Notes: generated by a model from the letters alone, not told the origin. A stretch of 64,000 bases of DNA from Bin87 sp026710825 (GCA_965232815.1 OZ247427.1:1984001-2048000); one strand, 5' to 3'. Shown: positions 25,253 to 34,402, counted from the first letter of the stretch. Program-made: numbers and translations.

Positions 25253-26838
25253 CGCGTATTTCTGGACCCGCGGACCTGCCTGCTCCGGATCCCCGAACGG
25301 GGAGCGCGTTCGTCCCGTTCGGGCCTGAATATCATCCGCAGATGGGTACGATCGAACCCGAAGCGGTCCCGTATCTTATTTTCCAGGTAACGCCGGTAAG
25401 AGAAATGCACCAACTTGGGGTCGTTCACGCTGAACGCAAACGTCGGCGGATTCACGCCCACCTGCCGCACCCGACGGATGCGTAAGCGGTTGCGAATGTT
25501 CCCCCGTTGCGACGGCGGCGTGTGCGCGGAGAGGGCATCGGCCAGCAGGTATTGCAAGTCCCGGAACGGCACGCGCTTCTGACGTTCCTCCCACAGAGAC
25601 AATGCCGTGTCCAGCAGGTCATCAATGCCTTCGCCGGTCAGCGCGGATGTGAAGCACACCGGCACGTAGGACATGAAATGCAGGCGCTCTTGAACCCGGT
25701 GCAGGCTGCGCTCCATTCGGAACCGGTTCTGATTAACCAGATCCCATTTGTTCACCACCGCGATCAGGCCACGGCTCGTGTCCCACGCCAGGCCCGCGAT
25801 GTGCGCGTCCTGGGATGTGGCGAGTTCCGTGGCATCGGTCACCAGCAGCGTGATATCGCTTCGACGCACTGCGTTGACGGCGCGCAGCACACTGTACTTT
25901 TCGATGCCGCGTTCCACCTGCCCCGGCCGTCGGATCCCCGCCGTATCAACCAACGTGATGGTGTGGTCGCGGTACTTGATCTCGGTGTCCAACGCGTCCC
26001 GCGTGGTGCCAGCCACCGGGCTCACGATGCTGCGTTCCTCCCCGATGATCGTGTTGGTCAGCAGCGATTTACCCACGTTGGTCCGGCCGACGATGGCGAT
26101 GCGCATTTCAGTCGGAGGAACATACCGGGGTTCTGCGTCCGTTTCCGCGCCCTCCGGCTCTGCATCCTCTTCCCATCCCTCGATGGGCTCAGGGGCCACG
26201 TCGTTCTCGTAATCCCACAGGTCGACGAATTCCGGGGCTGGCAGCAGTTCGACGACACGATCCAGCAGGTCATAGATGCCGTAGTTGTGGTAGGCGGATA
26301 TGAGGGCGGTTTCGCTCACGCCCATCGCGTAGAACTCGCTCGCCGCAATTTCCCGGTTGTCGTTGTCCACCTTGTTGACGGCCAGGATCACCGGCTTGTT
26401 GGTGCGGCGGAGTCGTTGGGCTACGGCTTCGTCTGTGGCTGTCACACCCTGGATCGCGTCGGTCAAGAACACAATGAGGTCGGCCGCCCCCATCGCCATG
26501 TCCGCCTGTTGTTGGACGCGCTGCGGAATGTTGCCCTCGGGGTCGTCCTCCAAACCGCCGGTGTCTACCAACAGGAACGGGCGACCCTTCCACGATGCCC
26601 TGGATATCAACCGGTCGCGAGTGGTGCCGGCCACCTCGGAAACGATGGCGTGCCGGCGCGAAAGGACCCGGTTGAATAACGACGACTTGCCGACGTTGGG
26701 TCTCCCGATGATCGCCACCATGGGGGTGGCGTCTGCGACGGCTTCGCGTTCCGGCGGCGCGGCGGGCATGGCCTCGTCAAAGTCGGCCGTCGTGGTGTCG
26801 TCAATCGTCGTCATGCTAATCACCGGACAATGGTCCAT
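25249..26838 (-). CDS. der: Ribosome biogenesis GTPase Der (EngA)
   Basis: A 529-residue protein with two consecutive GTPase domains and a KH-like C-terminus, needed for 50S assembly. G domain 1 starts at AIIGRPNVGKSSLFNRV with DTGG and NKVD; domain 2 starts at AIVGRTNVGKSLLTNTI with DTAGIRRPGQV and NKWD. The C-terminal end (PPTFAFSVNDPKLVHFSYRRYLENKIRDRFGF) is the KH region. An unusually long acidic linker, about residues 220-250, separates the domains. An ATG at 26814 is an alternative start. It is divergent from selB, and its promoter overlaps an inverted repeat. Confidence 0.94.
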   Translation of the reverse strand: MDHCPVISMTTIDDTTTADFDEAMPAAPPEREAVADATPMVAIIGRPNVGKSSLFNRVLSRRHAIVSEVAGTTRDRLISRASWKGRPFLLVDTGGLEDDPEGNIPQRVQQQADMAMGAADLIVFLTDAIQGVTATDEAVAQRLRRTNKPVILAVNKVDNDNREIAASEFYAMGVSETALISAYHNYGIYDLLDRVVELLPAPEFVDLWDYENDVAPEPIEGWEEDAEPEGAETDAEPRYVPPTEMRIAIVGRTNVGKSLLTNTIIGEERSIVSPVAGTTRDALDTEIKYRDHTITLVDTAGIRRPGQVERGIEKYSVLRAVNAVRRSDITLLVTDATELATSQDAHIAGLAWDTSRGLIAVVNKWDLVNQNRFRMERSLHRVQERLHFMSYVPVCFTSALTGEGIDDLLDTALSLWEERQKRVPFRDLQYLLADALSAHTPPSQRGNIRNRLRIRRVRQVGVNPPTFAFSVNDPKLVHFSYRRYLENKIRDRFGFDRTHLRMIFRPERDERAPRSGIRSRQVRGSRNTR

Positions 26839-26852
26839 GCGGATTTAGGAAC

Positions 26853-26897
26853 CGGCCGATAGATTCGTAACCTACTATCGGCCGTTATGCCAGTCAA
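26853..26897 (-). promoter_or_regulatory. der promoter overlapped by a perfect 10-bp inverted repeat (operator candidate)
   Basis: On the minus strand TTGACT (26892-26897) and TAGGTT (26869-26874) are 17 bases apart, with a leader of about 24 bases before the der ATG. Arms CGGCCGATAG (26853-26862) and CTATCGGCCG (26875-26884) are perfect and leave a 12-base loop that holds exactly the -10 and six more bases. Arm centres are 22 bp apart, two helical turns, as for a dimeric regulator. Confidence 0.6.
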
Positions 26898-26983
26898 GTA
26901 TACCCCAAGGATGGTAGCTCTCCGGCACGTGTGGTATCGTTTGCCCCATCGTAACGACAGTCAATTGATGTTCTTGGATCGCG

Positions 26984-28849
26984 ATGTACGTTATCGGAAC
27001 GGCCGGCCACGTTGACCACGGCAAATCGACCCTGGTCAAGGCTCTTACGGACATTGACCCAGACCGCCTCCCAGAGGAAAAAGAGCGGGAGATGACCGTT
27101 GATCTTGGGTTCGCCTGGATGACCCTTCCCAGCGGTCGGGAGGTCAGCATCGTCGATGTTCCCGGCCACGAGCGTTTCATAAAAAACATGCTGGCCGGAG
27201 TTGGAGCCATCGACCTCGCGCTCCTGATCGTCGCCGCCGACGAGAGTGTCATGCCCCAGACCAGGGAGCACCTGGCGATTCTCGACCTGCTCCGCATCCG
27301 GCGAGGACTCGTTGTCATCACCAAGACCGACCTCGTCGATGAGGAACTGGTGGAATTGGTCAAAGCCGAGGTCGAGGACGTTCTGCAGGACACTGCGTTT
27401 GCCGGGTGCCAGATGGCTGCGGTCTCCGCTTATACCGGCGATGGCATCGACGATCTCAAGGCGACGGTCGACGAGATACTCAACGATACGGAGGCGCGCC
27501 GCGATCTGGGTCGGCCGCGGCTGCCCGTGGACCGTTGTTTCACCGTCAGCGGATTCGGCACCGTGGTCACGGGCACCTTGATTGACGGCTCCGTCGCCGT
27601 CGGCCAGCAGATAGAGTTGGCCCCCTCCGGCACTCGCGCCCGCATTCGGGGATTGCAGAGCCACAAGTCCCGGTTGGATGATGCTGCGCCTGGCGTGCGC
27701 CTGGCTCTGAACCTGTCCGGCATCTCGCGGGACGAGGTGCTGCGTGGAGAGGTGCTGACCAACCCGGGCTGGCTGCGTCCCACCCGTCGCTTCGACGCGA
27801 ACCTGCGTATGGTCAAGGGCGCGCCCCACGCTCTGAAGCATAACGAAGGCGTGACGTTCCACCTTTTCACCAGCGAGACCACCGGCCGCGTTCGGTTGCT
27901 GGATGCTGACCGCTTGCAGCCCGGCAACGAAGGCTGGGTCCAGGTGTTGCTGGATGAACCGATACCCATGGTCAAGGGCGACTTTTTCGTGCTGCGCTCG
28001 TCGGAGGACACGCTCGGCGGTGGGCAGATAGCCGATCCTAACCCCGTGCGTCGGCACCGCCGGTTCGCTCCCGATGTGCTGGAACGGCTGACCATGCTGG
28101 ACGCCGGCGCCAGCGAGGACGTGATATTCACTGTGGCGGACCAGATGGGCCCGTGTGATCTCCGTACCTTGTCTCAACGGTCCAACCTTTCCGACGAAGA
28201 AGTGCTGGATCGGCTGGTCGCGTTGGTTGAATCTGGCGACGTGGTTGCGCTCGGTGAGATGGGAGCCCAGAACGACGCGGTGGTGTATTCCCTGCGTGGT
28301 TGGGACATCCTCCGCAACCAGGCCCAGATCTCGTTGCAGGCTTACCATAACCAGTACCCGTTGCGGCGCGGCGCTCCGCCACAGGAGCTGCGCAGCCGCC
28401 TCAAAGTCTCGCAACCTGTCTACCTGCGGGCGGCGGCCCGGTTGGCGGACGAAGGCGTGGTGGTGGACGACGATGGGCTGGTGCGCGCGCCGGACCACCA
28501 GGTGCAGCTCAACGACCAACAGAACGCGGACGTGGCAGCCTACCTGTCCGAATTGGCCGCTGAACCCTGGTCGCCACCCACCGACCGCCCCGTCGACCCC
28601 GAGTTGCTGGCGTACCTGCAGGAAAAAGGCGACGTTGTCAGGGTCAACGAGACCGTCGTGTTCACCACCGAGGCCTATGACGACATGGTCGGCCGCATCG
28701 TCGCGCATTTGCGGGAGAACAACAGCGTCACTGTGGCCGAAGCCCGCGAGATATTCGGCACCAGCCGTAAGTATGTGCTGCCGTTGTTGGAATACCTCGA
28801 CCAGCAGCGGATCACCCGGCGCATCGGCGACGAACGCGTGTTGCGGTAG
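26984..28849 (+). CDS. selB: Selenocysteine-specific elongation factor SelB
   Basis: A 621-residue translation factor that brings Sec-tRNA to UGA codons by reading a SECIS hairpin. The GTPase domain begins MYVIGTAGHVDHGKSTLVKALT with DVPGHERFIKNMLAG and TKTDLVD; domains II-III include VDRCFTVSGFGTVVTGTL and the GGGQIADPNP block; four winged-helix repeats fill residues about 370-621, ending in VTVAEAREIFGTSRKYVLPLLEYLDQ. No selA, selD or tRNA-Sec is in the window. The ATG at 26984 starts the first strand. It diverges from der across 145 bases. Confidence 0.94.
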   Translation: MYVIGTAGHVDHGKSTLVKALTDIDPDRLPEEKEREMTVDLGFAWMTLPSGREVSIVDVPGHERFIKNMLAGVGAIDLALLIVAADESVMPQTREHLAILDLLRIRRGLVVITKTDLVDEELVELVKAEVEDVLQDTAFAGCQMAAVSAYTGDGIDDLKATVDEILNDTEARRDLGRPRLPVDRCFTVSGFGTVVTGTLIDGSVAVGQQIELAPSGTRARIRGLQSHKSRLDDAAPGVRLALNLSGISRDEVLRGEVLTNPGWLRPTRRFDANLRMVKGAPHALKHNEGVTFHLFTSETTGRVRLLDADRLQPGNEGWVQVLLDEPIPMVKGDFFVLRSSEDTLGGGQIADPNPVRRHRRFAPDVLERLTMLDAGASEDVIFTVADQMGPCDLRTLSQRSNLSDEEVLDRLVALVESGDVVALGEMGAQNDAVVYSLRGWDILRNQAQISLQAYHNQYPLRRGAPPQELRSRLKVSQPVYLRAAARLADEGVVVDDDGLVRAPDHQVQLNDQQNADVAAYLSELAAEPWSPPTDRPVDPELLAYLQEKGDVVRVNETVVFTTEAYDDMVGRIVAHLRENNSVTVAEAREIFGTSRKYVLPLLEYLDQQRITRRIGDERVLR

Positions 28850-28879
28850 ACGCGGCAGTCCTCCTCGATTCGATCGCTC

Positions 28880-30106
28880 ATGGGGTTGGACTTTGGTCAA
28901 ACTGCGCGCCAGATGATGGCTGCCATGGACGGCGCAACGAACTCCAGGCGCAACCGACGCCAGCGGTTCGCAGACACGCTGGATCGTGCCTCGGCCATTT
29001 CTGCCGATGAGGCTGCGAGCCGAACTGCAACCTCAGGCCGCCGTCCGTTTGTGTTCTCCCACACGGGCCCCGAGGGTTTGCTGGGCAGTCGGCAGCCGCA
29101 GAACTCGCCCGACAACTGGACCGCCCTTTCCGTGGATGGTTCGCACATCGATGTTGACCGGCACCTCCCGTTGCGCTGCCACCTGATCAACCTGGGTGGC
29201 TGCGCGATCACCTACGGCGCACGCCCGTCCTGCGATCTGTTCAGCGAGCCCACCCTTGCCGTCGACGATGCTGACCTGTACCTTCGCCCAGATGAGGAAT
29301 CGCTCGATGAAACTCTGATATCAGGCCGGCTGCTGGGTGCGTTGCGCACTGTGCGCGAGGTCGAGCGACTGGCGGATGCGGTGGACGCTTTGCCCGCCGA
29401 CGGTCCGGTGCTGGCTCTGGTGGACGGGACGCTGGCGTTCTGGGACGTGCAGCGCGGCAACTACCCCAACTACGTCGTGGACCACCTCATCAACCATAGG
29501 TTGCGTCCCGCCCTGGGTAAGCTGGAGGCGGCGTCCGGGCCCGACCGTCCGGTGGCCGTCGCCGCCTATACCTCCAAACCACAAACCACCGAGGTCGCCG
29601 GAGCCGTTCGCGTCGCGCTCTGCGGCAGTGAAGCCGCCGAATGTACCCGCCGGTGCAGCGCGCGGCGTTCGGACCTGATGCAATGCGATGGAGCGGCGGG
29701 ATTCGACGACCGCGAGTTGTTCGACGCATTGCTGGAGCCGGGCCATCGCTCTCCCCTGTACCAGTCGGGACGCCTCGCCTCGAGGTTCGCCGTCGGGCAG
29801 GCGTTGGGCGAAGAGTGGAGCCATTTCTACTATCTGCACAGCGGCACCGAGATAGGTCGTGTGGAGATCCCTGTTTGGGTAGCCGAAAGTCCGCCGCTGT
29901 TGGCGCTGAGCCACGCGATGCTGGCTAAACAGTGCGGATTGGGATTCGGATATCCTGTGGTGGTGTCCGAAGCCCACGAGCAGGCGGTGGTCTCCGGGCA
30001 CGACCGGGAAGAGTTTCGAAAGTTGGCGTTGATGCTGATGGAACAAAACGGCTTGCCAACCGTGGAATCCGCCAAGACGGTATCCAAACGGCTGCCTTGG
30101 CTGTAG
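28880..30106 (+). CDS. NurA domain nuclease
   Basis: A 408-residue NurA-type protein. The conserved catalytic acidic motif NWTALSVDGSHIDVDRH places Asp86, and VLALVDGTLAFWDVQRGNY gives the second Asp region; IPVWVAESPPLLALSHAMLAKQCGLGFGYPVVVSEAHEQAVVSGHDREEF is the conserved C-terminal part. NurA works with the HerA helicase in end resection; no HerA is in the window. It follows selB after 30 bases, so the two may be co-transcribed, although no functional link is known. Confidence 0.8.
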   Translation: MGLDFGQTARQMMAAMDGATNSRRNRRQRFADTLDRASAISADEAASRTATSGRRPFVFSHTGPEGLLGSRQPQNSPDNWTALSVDGSHIDVDRHLPLRCHLINLGGCAITYGARPSCDLFSEPTLAVDDADLYLRPDEESLDETLISGRLLGALRTVREVERLADAVDALPADGPVLALVDGTLAFWDVQRGNYPNYVVDHLINHRLRPALGKLEAASGPDRPVAVAAYTSKPQTTEVAGAVRVALCGSEAAECTRRCSARRSDLMQCDGAAGFDDRELFDALLEPGHRSPLYQSGRLASRFAVGQALGEEWSHFYYLHSGTEIGRVEIPVWVAESPPLLALSHAMLAKQCGLGFGYPVVVSEAHEQAVVSGHDREEFRKLALMLMEQNGLPTVESAKTVSKRLPWL

Positions 30107-30146
30107 GCCAGGCGGCCGGCAATAGACATTTAAAGAGAGGTCAAAA

Positions 30147-30632
30147 ATGGGTGAGTTGAACGATCTGGCCGCGTCGGTGGCCGCTTTGCTCAAGGAGCGG
30201 GGAGATTCCCTCGCCGTGTCGGAGTCCTCATGCGGAGGGCTGATTTCGGCAGCGCTGGTATCGATCCCGGGCGCATCGGACTATTACGTCGGCGGTTCGG
30301 TGGTGTACACTCGAACGGCGCAGCAGGGATTGCTCCAGGTGCCTGATTCAGCGATGGAAGGCCACCGGGCCAGCACCGAGTATTATGCGTTGCTCAACGC
30401 GCGCACGTCACGCGATATTATGGGCACCACCTGGGCGCTTGCCGAAACCGGCGCCAGCGGACCTACCGGCAACCGTTACGGCGACAACTACGGCCACGCC
30501 TGTTTCGGCGTCGCCGGCCCGGTGGAGCGCTCCCAGACTCTGGAGACGGGAAGCCCGGAGCGGGAGGAAAACATGTGGGTGTTTGCCCGCACCGCGCTGG
30601 CCCTGCTGGAGGAAGCCATCAGGTCAGCCTGA
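30147..30632 (+). CDS. CinA C-terminal domain protein (NMN deamidase-like)
   Basis: A 161-residue stand-alone CinA C-terminal domain, the size of PncC, which hydrolyses nicotinamide mononucleotide to nicotinate mononucleotide. Motifs are LAVSESSCGGLISAALVSIPGASDYYVGGSVVYTRTAQ and ALAETGASGPTGNRYGD. The active-site Ser region normally reads ES-TGGL; here the Thr is Cys, a small deviation. AGAGAGG precedes the ATG. It follows nurA after 40 bases and converges on the HExxH gene. Confidence 0.8.
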   Translation: MGELNDLAASVAALLKERGDSLAVSESSCGGLISAALVSIPGASDYYVGGSVVYTRTAQQGLLQVPDSAMEGHRASTEYYALLNARTSRDIMGTTWALAETGASGPTGNRYGDNYGHACFGVAGPVERSQTLETGSPEREENMWVFARTALALLEEAIRSA

Positions 30633-30671
30633 GGATCCGGGTCGGTCTTCGGATCGCCCATTGACTCGTTG

Positions 30672-31919
30672 TCAAGGCCGGTTACCCTCAAGATACCGGT
30701 CGAGATCTTCGGGACCGGTGAACTCGGCGGCAGTGCGGAGAAACTCCTCTAGGGAATCACTCTGCCGCCGCAATTCCTGCACCTGTTCGCCGATCACGTT
30801 GACCCCGGCCGCTCCCGTGTTGGCGTAACTGCCGTGGAACGCGAAATATGCCTGGTTGAGTTTTCTGATCGGGTATCCCTCCGCCACGAATAAACGCCGC
30901 CGTTCCTCCATGTACGCCTCAGCGCCGTCGATGTCCCCCGCCTCAAGCAGGGCATCCACGCGCAGCCTGGTGGCGCGCATCTCCTCCTGAAAGTCAAACG
31001 TGGGGGGATCAATTGCCTGTGTCCCAGCAGGCTGTTGTCGACCAGGCGACGGTTCGACACGCGAAGAGCCGGCTAAGCGTTCCAAAGCCAGTTGGCCGAT
31101 CTCCGCGCCTGCAATGTTGGCGACCGTCTCATTCAGCGTGGTCAGGTCGACGCTCTCGAAGTACCGGCGCCCCAGGGGCCGGAACCACAACCACTGGTGG
31201 ATCCATTCGTGGGCAATTATTTCCACCGCATGCTCCAACGCCACGTTATTGGCCGTAATCGACGGATACAAAGCGATACCGCCCGTGTTGACCACCAGCG
31301 CTGATCGGTCCGTCTCGTTCTCCAACCGTGTCTCAATTCGTTCTCGTTGGTAACTATCCAGCCCGGTGTCCAACAGCCCGCCTTCGATGCGCTCGATGCG
31401 GTCTCTGGGCGACATGATTAACACGGTCGGCGAGCCGGTTAGCACGGTGTCCACCGGGGGAAACACCCCCGTCCACGCTATGAATCCCGATTCCTTGAGG
31501 CTTTCAGCGACTGCCCATTCCAGCGTATCCTCCACCCCGGGCCGGAGGCCTGCCTGGGATTTCGTGAGGCGGCCCCTTTCGCGGCGCAATTCCGCAATCT
31601 CGGCATCCGGCCGGTCGGTTGATGGCCCCTTGGCCTCGAGGGTGATCAAACGGTAGTCGATCCGCCGCAACCGTTGCCCGATCTCGAAGAATCGGTCGGC
31701 CCGGGCGACCGCCAATTCGGTGTCGGAATCTTCCAACAACCAATGGGGGAAGTCAGACACTCGACGCGCCCATTTGTCGGGCAGGTTGCCCAACTCCCAG
31801 GTCACCACGTCGAACTGATAAGGCGCGATGGCGATGGCGATCGTGTCCGGGCGGAAATCACGGCCAAAAATCAGGACCAGCGCGAGCGCGCACCAGACGC
31901 ATGTCCTCAGTCGCAACAC
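30672..31919 (-). CDS. Unrecognised membrane-anchored HExxH metallopeptidase-like protein
   Basis: A 415-residue protein with one N-terminal hydrophobic segment (about residues 8-19). A zinc-peptidase signature IIAHEWIHQWLWF puts HEWIH at 237-241, and TLNETVANIAGAEIG at about 261-275 supplies a glutamate zinc ligand in gluzincin fashion. Charged helices flank the core and the C-terminal 100 residues are helical. I do not recognise a named family. The GTG start at 31919 is the longest option. It is divergent from the small gene at 32081. A peptidase acting at the membrane is the reasonable inference. Confidence 0.55.
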   Translation of the reverse strand: MLRLRTCVWCALALVLIFGRDFRPDTIAIAIAPYQFDVVTWELGNLPDKWARRVSDFPHWLLEDSDTELAVARADRFFEIGQRLRRIDYRLITLEAKGPSTDRPDAEIAELRRERGRLTKSQAGLRPGVEDTLEWAVAESLKESGFIAWTGVFPPVDTVLTGSPTVLIMSPRDRIERIEGGLLDTGLDSYQRERIETRLENETDRSALVVNTGGIALYPSITANNVALEHAVEIIAHEWIHQWLWFRPLGRRYFESVDLTTLNETVANIAGAEIGQLALERLAGSSRVEPSPGRQQPAGTQAIDPPTFDFQEEMRATRLRVDALLEAGDIDGAEAYMEERRRLFVAEGYPIRKLNQAYFAFHGSYANTGAAGVNVIGEQVQELRRQSDSLEEFLRTAAEFTGPEDLDRYLEGNRP

Positions 31920-32019
31920 GGCCTCGATCCCAACGTCGGGGAGCCGAAGATCATTGGCAGGCGGGACGCATCGTCCCCGCCGGGACGTATCGGCCCCGCT
32001 CTGTGTGCTCTCGTGGTTA

Positions 32020-32028
32020 TGCTAAAAT
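32020..32028 (+). promoter_or_regulatory. Extended -10 promoter for the small gene at 32081
   Basis: TG-C-TAAAAT, with TAAAAT at 32023-32028 and no clear -35. A GGAGGA follows just before the ATG. Confidence 0.45.
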
Positions 32029-32080
32029 CCCCGAATAAATGATAACAAGATAAGCACACTCGTCGGAGGAACGCAGCGCG

Positions 32081-32380
32081 ATGACTACGATTACGACTCA
32101 AGCTAGCGACGATGACTTTAACAGAGTAGAACAGGGCATTGACTGGATAGAGAGGCTTGAAGGTATCAGGACCAGACAGGACAAGGAATCGGCGACCGAG
32201 GAAACGGTTCAGTACGTGGAAATGCTCCGGAACGCGGTTACCGCCTTGGCCGCCGATCTGGCGCCGCATCAACTGGCGTCGACACACGGCCCTGAGGTGG
32301 CACAACTGGTGGACAGTATCAGGGACAAAGAGATCACGGATCCTTGGACCGAGTACCTGCTGCCATCGCTCGTTTCTTGA
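32081..32380 (+). CDS. Small acidic protein of unknown function
   Basis: A 99-residue protein, not recognised. It is mostly helical by composition (RVEQGIDWIERLEGI, TVQYVEMLRNAVTALAADL) and ends in a short tail. It is acidic and has no membrane segment or metal motif. Coding status rests on a good GGAGGA ribosome binding site, an extended -10 promoter and high-GC codon third positions. It precedes the MaoC/SDR cluster by about 90 bases and may be transcribed with it. Confidence 0.55.
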   Translation: MTTITTQASDDDFNRVEQGIDWIERLEGIRTRQDKESATEETVQYVEMLRNAVTALAADLAPHQLASTHGPEVAQLVDSIRDKEITDPWTEYLLPSLVS

Positions 32381-32472
32381 CACCTGCCCAAGCTGGGAAG
32401 ATAATCCTTGTTGCTTAAGTTTACGTATCCCAATAATGTCGCTGCCCAACGCACGCTCAACGGAGGCCCAAT

Positions 32473-32919
32473 TTGACCACCAACTCGTTCACTCTCACCG
32501 ATGAAATGCGCGAACAATCCATCGGCGTAGAAAGCGAGCCGGTATCCATGGCAATTGAGCAGGGCCACATCGCCCGCTTCGCGGAGGCCATCGGCGACGA
32601 CAACCCGGCCTACACCGTCGGAACTCCCGAGACCGCCGGGATTGTCGCTCCGCCGACTTTCCTGCGGGCAATCAGGGATATACGCCCGGAACTGCCCTTT
32701 GAGATACCGTTCGATCGGCTGCTCGACGGTGGAAGTGATTGGGAGTATTTCGGCCATGTGCGCCCGGGAGACACCATCTCCGCAGTGGCTCGCGTCGAGG
32801 ACATACGGGAGCGCACCGGCAGCATCGGGCAGATGCTGATCGCCACCATCAAAATCACCTACCGCAACCAGCATGATGCGATCGTCGCCACGCAGACCAG
32901 CACGTCGATCCGTTACTGA
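32473..32919 (+). CDS. MaoC-like N-terminal hot-dog dehydratase subunit
   Basis: A 148-residue single hot-dog domain of the FAS1-like/MaoC N-terminal type: VSMAIEQGHIARFAEAIGDDNPAYT, IVAPPTFLRAI, GSDWEYFGHVRPGDTISAVARVEDIRERTG and ATIKITYRNQHDAIVATQ. Such proteins lack the hydratase-2 catalytic pair and pair with a catalytic MaoC partner, here the next gene 24 bases downstream. Together they would hydrate enoyl-CoA thioesters. The TTG start has CGGAGG upstream. This is analogous to the split hydratases of mycobacteria. Confidence 0.82.
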   Translation: MTTNSFTLTDEMREQSIGVESEPVSMAIEQGHIARFAEAIGDDNPAYTVGTPETAGIVAPPTFLRAIRDIRPELPFEIPFDRLLDGGSDWEYFGHVRPGDTISAVARVEDIRERTGSIGQMLIATIKITYRNQHDAIVATQTSTSIRY

Positions 32920-32943
32920 TCATCCCAGTATTCGAGGCACAAC

Positions 32944-33378
32944 ATGGCTGAACAGATCTATTTCGAGGACGTCAGCGAGGGGATGGAACTACCCGTAGAG
33001 GTACGTAATCCCACCCCGCGCCAGTTGGTCCAGTATGCCGGCGCATCCGGTGATTTCTACGAGATCCACTACGACAGGAACTTCGCCCAGAATACGGGAT
33101 TGAAGGACATCATCATCCACGGCGCGCTCAAGAACGCCATGCTCGGAGCCTACGTCACCGGATGGGCCGGTCCCGCCGGAGAACTCCGCCGGCTCACCGT
33201 GCAGTACCGTGGCATGGACTATCCCGACGAACCCATCACTGCCAAGGGACATGTGTCCCGCGTCTACCAGGAAGGCTCGGCCAACCTGGTGGATTGCACC
33301 ATCTGGCTGGAGAACCCGGACGGCCAGCAGACCACCCCGGGAACGGCGACGGTCCATTTGCCTAGTCGCTCCGGCTAA
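32944..33378 (+). CDS. MaoC-like (R)-specific enoyl-CoA hydratase subunit
   Basis: A 144-residue hot-dog protein with the hydratase-2 signature: QLVQYAGASGDFYEIHYDRNFAQNTGLKDIIIHGALKNAM, in which the Asp and His of GDFYEIHYD are the catalytic pair. VQYRGMDYPDEPITAKGHVSRVYQEG forms the later strands. It probably forms a heterodimer with the preceding gene product. The downstream short-chain dehydrogenases would oxidise the (3R)-hydroxyacyl product, as in peroxisomal MFE-2. Confidence 0.85.
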   Translation: MAEQIYFEDVSEGMELPVEVRNPTPRQLVQYAGASGDFYEIHYDRNFAQNTGLKDIIIHGALKNAMLGAYVTGWAGPAGELRRLTVQYRGMDYPDEPITAKGHVSRVYQEGSANLVDCTIWLENPDGQQTTPGTATVHLPSRSG

Positions 33379-33415
33379 CCGAACTGAAACGCTTACCTAA
33401 AGGACTCGATTTACA

Positions 33416-34348
33416 ATGCCCAACAATCTGGAAGGAAAGGTAGCCATCGTGACCGGTGCCGGCCGTGGAATCGGCCGCGGCGTCGCGAAGTTGATGGCGG
33501 AGGAAGGCGCTAGCGTCGTGGTCTGCGATCTTGGCGGCAACGTGGATGGCACTGGCCAGGACGTATCGGTCGCCCAGCAGGTGGTCAACGAGATCACCGG
33601 GGCCGGCGGTAAGGCCGTCGCCTGCACCGAGTCCGTGGTGACCATGGACGGCGGCGAACAGATCGTGCAAACCGCCATCGACAACTTCGGCCGTTTGGAT
33701 ATCGTGGTGACCTGCGCCGGCATCCTGCGGGACCGCATGGTGTTCAACATGACGGAGCAAGAGTGGGACGATGTCATCGCCGTCCACCTCAAGGGCACGT
33801 TCACCGTGGTCAAGAACGCTTGCATCCTGTTCCGCCAGCAGCGCTCGGGCCGAATCATCACTTTCAGCAGCGAGTCTGGTTTGGTCGGCAACAGTGGACA
33901 GGCCAACTACGGTGCTGCCAAGAGCGGCATCGCCGGATTCACCAAGGTCGTGGCCAAGGACATGGGCCGGTACGGCGTCACCGCCAACGCCATCGCGCCC
34001 CGGGCCACCACCCGCATGATCGGATCAATTCCCGATTCGGCGGCCGAGATCCGCGCCCGCGGAGGCGTGGCGTCCATCTCCGACTCCACCGGCGACGACA
34101 ACCTGCGCGATCTGGATCCGGACTCGATCGCGCCCTTCGTGTGCTATTTGGCGTCCGACTACGCGGCCAACATCAACGCGCAGACGTTCCTGGTTTATGG
34201 CGACTCCATCTCTCTGGTGTCCCAGCCTCGCCCGGAACGCGCCATATGGAACGAGACCGGACATTGGGAAATGGACGAACTATCAGACCGTGCCCGCAAC
34301 TATCTGACAGCGGACCTCCCGAATCCAGCGCCCGCGCAGCCTCGCTAG
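33416..34348 (+). CDS. Short-chain dehydrogenase/reductase, first tandem copy
   Basis: A 310-residue classical SDR. The NAD-binding TGAGRGIGRGVAKLMAEEGA is followed by CAGILRDRMVFNMTEQEWD, catalytic Ser in TFSSESGLVG and YGAAK with Tyr and Lys. AGILRDR and VHLKGTF are typical of the (3R)-hydroxyacyl-CoA dehydrogenase part of MFE-2 type proteins. The C-terminal 100 residues (DSTGDDNLRDLDPDSIAPFVCYLASD...) are longer than in FabG. About 85 percent of the first 200 residues equal the next gene by eye. A REP-like hairpin separates the two. Confidence 0.87.
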   Translation: MPNNLEGKVAIVTGAGRGIGRGVAKLMAEEGASVVVCDLGGNVDGTGQDVSVAQQVVNEITGAGGKAVACTESVVTMDGGEQIVQTAIDNFGRLDIVVTCAGILRDRMVFNMTEQEWDDVIAVHLKGTFTVVKNACILFRQQRSGRIITFSSESGLVGNSGQANYGAAKSGIAGFTKVVAKDMGRYGVTANAIAPRATTRMIGSIPDSAAEIRARGGVASISDSTGDDNLRDLDPDSIAPFVCYLASDYAANINAQTFLVYGDSISLVSQPRPERAIWNETGHWEMDELSDRARNYLTADLPNPAPAQPR

Positions 34349-34352
34349 CATC

Positions 34353-34380
34353 GTAGGGGCGAAACATTACTCGCCCCTAC
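34353..34380. repeat. REP-like hairpin between tandem SDR genes
   Basis: Perfect 10-bp arms GTAGGGGCGA (34353-34362) and TCGCCCCTAC (34371-34380) with an 8-base loop. No U-tract follows. The AGGGGCGAA core is shared with the hairpin at 44650-44673. Confidence 0.6.
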
Positions 34381-34402
34381 ACCACAAAAGGACTGAACGA
34401 CA

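Noticed and set aside
26894..28900. 668-residue minus-strand frame under selB
   Set aside because: Shadow of a gene with clear GTPase motifs.
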